A DNA stretch of 5,852 nt from Archangium sp. (GTDB lineage: Bacteria; Myxococcota; Myxococcia; Myxococcales; Myxococcaceae). The position numbers were made by a program, and so were the translations under genes. The notes beneath the pieces are model-generated. The model had not been told where the DNA came from. It saw only the letters and a list, made by a program, of their open reading frames with translations, and did not search any database. Shown piece after piece: positions 5,481 through 5,852 of the stretch; position 1 is the stretch's first letter; each line of letters opens with the position of its first letter. Location: the NCBI GenBank assembly GCA_016793585.1, contig JAEUJR010000048.1, positions 1-5,852 on the forward strand. The letters are read 5' to 3'.

Positions 5481-5852
5481 GTGAGCTGGATCGTGGTGGC
5501 CATGCTTGCGGCGGCTCCGACGACGATCGCGGTCGATGGGTCGGCGGCATGCGCGCCGAGAGAGGTGCTCACGAGAGAGCTTCGGCGCGCTCCGGTGCAG
5601 TTCGTCGAGCGCGACGCAACGCTCGTGGTGCGGCTGATTCCCGAAGGCGCTGCCCATCGGCTGGTGGTGCGTGATGCAGGCGGAGCGTCGGTCATCGAGC
5701 GCGTGCTGCCCACGGCGTCATGTCAGGAGGCGGGGGTGGCAGCGGCGCTGATCATCGATCGGGCGTTGCGGGACATCGTCGTGCGGCTGCCTCCGAGCGC
5801 GACGAAGGACGCGACGACGAAGGACGCGACGACGAAGGACGCGACGACGAAG
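5481..5852 (+). CDS. N-terminal part of a secreted protein with a DATTK repeat linker (partial)
   Basis: An open frame runs 124 codons from GTG 5481 to the right edge with no stop. It starts MSWIVVAMLAAAPTTIAVDG, a short hydrophobic leader that could be a signal peptide cleaved near the first 13-18 residues. Then comes a compact domain of about 75 residues (AACAPREVLTRELRR ... VQFVERDATLVVRLIPEG ... TASCQEAGVAAALIIDRAL) with two cysteines, Cys24 and Cys87, that could pair. After RLPPS the chain enters a low-complexity Thr/Ala/Asp/Lys linker made by the 15-bp repeat. The architecture of leader, small domain, charged linker and then probably more suggests an envelope protein; short proteins of this kind occur in myxobacteria, but I do not recognise a family. 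Third-position G/C use matches neighbouring genes. It follows the lipoprotein gene on the same strand. Confidence 0.75.
   Translation, partial: MSWIVVAMLAAAPTTIAVDGSAACAPREVLTRELRRAPVQFVERDATLVVRLIPEGAAHRLVVRDAGGASVIERVLPTASCQEAGVAAALIIDRALRDIVVRLPPSATKDATTKDATTKDATTK
5808..5852 (+). repeat. In-frame 15-bp tandem repeat at the window edge
   Basis: Three perfect copies of GACGCGACGACGAAG occupy 5808-5822, 5823-5837 and 5838-5852, preceded by a partial copy (GCGACGAAG) at 5799-5807. In the reading frame of the last gene each copy encodes Asp-Ala-Thr-Thr-Lys. The array reaches the window edge in phase, so its true copy number cannot be seen here. Confidence 0.95.

Noticed and set aside
4399..5713. 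Long - strand open frames (383 and 342 codons)
   Set aside because: They are antisense to the 402-residue lipoprotein and the last gene, which have signal sequences and domain-like structure. The - strand products are low-complexity Arg/His/Pro/Ser chains.

Overview
This 5.85 kb, high-GC window (most third codon positions are G or C) looks like ordinary chromosomal DNA from a predatory or soil Gram-negative bacterium, most likely a myxobacterium (Myxococcota). That guess rests on GC bias, two Sec/SPII-type lipoproteins of no recognised family, a DUF5684 membrane protein, and large proteins built from EF-hand, peptidoglycan-binding and papain-like parts. It is an inference from style and is not backed by a marker gene.

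Layout, left to right. (1) The last 22 codons of a membrane-type gene on the + strand (1-69) end at a strong hairpin terminator (96-128) that also serves the convergent gene on the other side. (2) A divergent pair of small membrane proteins follows: a DUF5684 protein on - (151-534) and a DUF2752 protein on + (616-1062), separated by about 80 bp that must hold both promoters. (3) The DUF2752 gene runs tail to tail, with a 3-bp gap, into a predicted lipoprotein gene on - (1066-1653). (4) After a 193-bp gap come two cell-wall genes on -. The upstream one (3422-4105) is a peptidoglycan-binding plus L,D-transpeptidase-like protein. The downstream one (1847-3346) is a 499-residue protein with an EF-hand-like pair, a peptidoglycan-binding module and a C-terminal region resembling a papain-fold (NlpC/P60 or amidase-type) cysteine hydrolase. 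(5) Divergent from these, on +, lies a 402-residue lipoprotein with an Ig-like middle and a jelly-roll-like C-terminus (4216-5424). (6) The 5' part of another + gene (5481 to the window end) follows, and the window stops inside an in-frame 15-bp tandem repeat.

The most interesting block is the pair of - strand wall-active proteins. Both carry a PG_binding_1-type module with the same core pattern, both have Cys/His arrangements fitting cysteine catalysis on peptidoglycan, and neither has a Sec signal peptide at its best-supported start. Their probable cotranscription suggests they act together on murein, either the cell's own by an unusual export route, or that of another cell, as with lysis- or secretion-delivered effectors. 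That delivery idea is inference. No CRISPR array, rRNA, tRNA, transposase or integrase was seen.
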